Assembly: GCA_013002925.1 (NCBI GenBank)
Contig: JABDLQ010000168.1
Span: 1-6,039, forward strand
Reading direction: 5' to 3'
From: Gammaproteobacteria bacterium
GTDB taxonomy: Bacteria > Pseudomonadota > Gammaproteobacteria > Steroidobacterales > SZUA-146
Length of the DNA: 6,039 nt
Shown here piece by piece: positions 5,309 to 6,039 of the stretch (positions are counted from its first letter, which is position 1; each line of letters begins with the position of its first letter). The notes under the pieces are model-generated. The model worked only from the letters and a program-made list of their open reading frames with translations. It did not search any database and had not been told where the DNA came from. The position numbers and the translations under genes were made by a program.

Positions 5309-5911
5309 GTGCAACATCTGAAAAATACCAACGGATCACGCTCATTACTTATCGTGGCAACCGCGCTTCTGCAGGCGTGTTCGCCGACATCAGATTCCGG
5401 CAAAAAAGAAACCGGGCAACTTCTGACCCGCAGTCAGAACCTGGCAAATCAATACGGGCTGGAACTCAAATCCGAGCTGCAACAGGCGCTTGCAAACGGT
5501 GGACCGACTAAAGCCATTCTGGTCTGTCGTGAGAAAGCTCCCCGGATTGCCTTGCGGATTTCAAAGGTTTCCGGTGCAACCATAAGTCGCACGAGCCTGA
5601 AGTCGCGCAACCCGGTCAATGCCCCGGAAGACTGGCAACTGGAAGTCCTGCGGGACTTTGACAAGCAGGGCAAAATCGCAGTGGATTCACCACCACCTGA
5701 ATTTTATGCATCAGCAGAACCTGGTTTACACGGATTTCGCTACATGCGTGCAATTCCCACCGCCCCTTTATGCCTGACATGTCATGGCAGCCAGCTTTCT
5801 GACGATGTACGCAACGCTCTCGAAACTCATTATCCTCACGACCTGGCCGTGGGTTATGAGCAAGGTGAGATTCGCGGTGCCTTTTCTGTGAGCTGGCCAC
5901 TAGCGAACTGA
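5309..5911 (+). CDS. DUF3365 (Tll0287-like) c-type haem lipoprotein
   Basis: The 200-residue protein starts at GTG, chosen because GGAG at 5298-5301 is 7 nt upstream; the in-frame TTG at 5303 is only 1 nt from it. Residues 1-23 are a lipoprotein signal with lipobox LQAC, giving acylated Cys24 and an envelope location. The rest matches the Tll0287-like family: a helical N-terminal half including VCREKAPRIA (72-81), the RNPVNAPEDWQ block (100-110), a YMRAIPTAPLCLTCHG region and a final GEIRGAFSVSWP strand. CLTCH (155-159) is a c-type haem attachment site. Family members are thought to be haem-based redox or gas sensors or electron carriers; the role here is unknown. It lies 62 nt after pspF on the same strand with no terminator between, so co-transcription is likely. 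Confidence 0.88.
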   Translation: MQHLKNTNGSRSLLIVATALLQACSPTSDSGKKETGQLLTRSQNLANQYGLELKSELQQALANGGPTKAILVCREKAPRIALRISKVSGATISRTSLKSRNPVNAPEDWQLEVLRDFDKQGKIAVDSPPPEFYASAEPGLHGFRYMRAIPTAPLCLTCHGSQLSDDVRNALETHYPHDLAVGYEQGEIRGAFSVSWPLAN

Positions 5912-5945
5912 CGGGCTTTGAATTGACTGAGCTGTAAGTCTCAAC

Positions 5946-5994
5946 CCGATTTACGGTGCGCTTCTTGCCCAATGACACCGCACTTATCGGTTTT
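5946..5994 (+). terminator. Imperfect hairpin downstream of the haem lipoprotein gene
   Basis: CCGAT (5946-5950) pairs with ATCGG (5986-5990) and GTGCG (5956-5960) pairs with CGCAC (5979-5983), with a small internal loop between the two stems and an 18-nt terminal loop. TTTT (5991-5994) follows. It is weaker than the next hairpin and may be the first of two tandem terminators. Confidence 0.45.
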
Positions 5995-5996
5995 GT

Positions 5997-6029
5997 CCTC
6001 AGACGATTGTGTGCGCTGAGGCCCTTTTT
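5997..6029 (+). terminator. Rho-independent terminator of the pspF-haem lipoprotein unit
   Basis: CCTCAG (5997-6002) pairs with CTGAGG (6016-6021), and the stem can be extended by CG/CG past one bulged A. It is followed by CCC and TTTTT (6025-6029). It lies 85 nt past the stop codon of the haem lipoprotein gene. Confidence 0.75.
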
Positions 6030-6039
6030 GTTCTCATGC

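Overview
The window looks like a gammaproteobacterial chromosome segment built around a phage-shock-protein (Psp) envelope-stress locus. The evidence is a PspF with no N-terminal sensor domain, divergent from pspA-pspB-pspC, a sigma-54 promoter, a PspA of exactly the enterobacterial length (222 aa), and moderate GC. The genus cannot be told from the sequence. The extra genes around the locus (a c-type haem lipoprotein and a thioredoxin-like secreted protein) suggest a respiring environmental, perhaps aquatic, bacterium; that part is inference.

Layout. Positions 1-150 (minus) hold the first 50 codons of a secreted thioredoxin-fold-type protein that runs off the left edge. Positions 151-425 have no convincing gene. 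Positions 472-1335 (minus) encode a secreted protein of unknown function with a long charged C-terminal extension and a terminator at 426-451. Positions 1444-1950 (minus) encode a thermonuclease-family lipoprotein. Positions 2075-4011 (minus) hold a tight five-gene operon, in transcription order pspA, pspB, a short PspC-domain paralogue with an arginine-rich tail, the canonical pspC, and a small PspB-like membrane/coiled-coil protein. Positions 4012-4211 are the shared control region. Positions 4212-5246 (plus) are pspF, followed at 5309-5911 (plus) by a DUF3365/Tll0287-type c-haem lipoprotein, then two consecutive hairpins, the last a good intrinsic terminator.

How it works together (known for the family, inferred here): PspA holds PspF inactive. 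When the inner membrane is damaged, PspB and PspC recruit PspA, PspF is freed, binds its upstream sites and drives sigma-54 transcription of pspA onward. All the expected parts are visible: a TGGCAC-N8-GC promoter, a possible IHF site, and two near-identical 18-bp dyad sites 41 bp apart matching the recalled E. coli PspF site. The distal site covers the pspF start codon, and pspF has no Shine-Dalgarno sequence, which suggests strong autorepression and possibly a leaderless mRNA.

The most unusual points are that regulatory overlap, the doubled PspC domain, the extra small membrane protein, and a C-terminal motif (DLxREFxxL and a preceding coiled coil) shared by several Psp proteins in this operon. 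No wholly new system is evident; this is a variant Psp module with accessory envelope genes.
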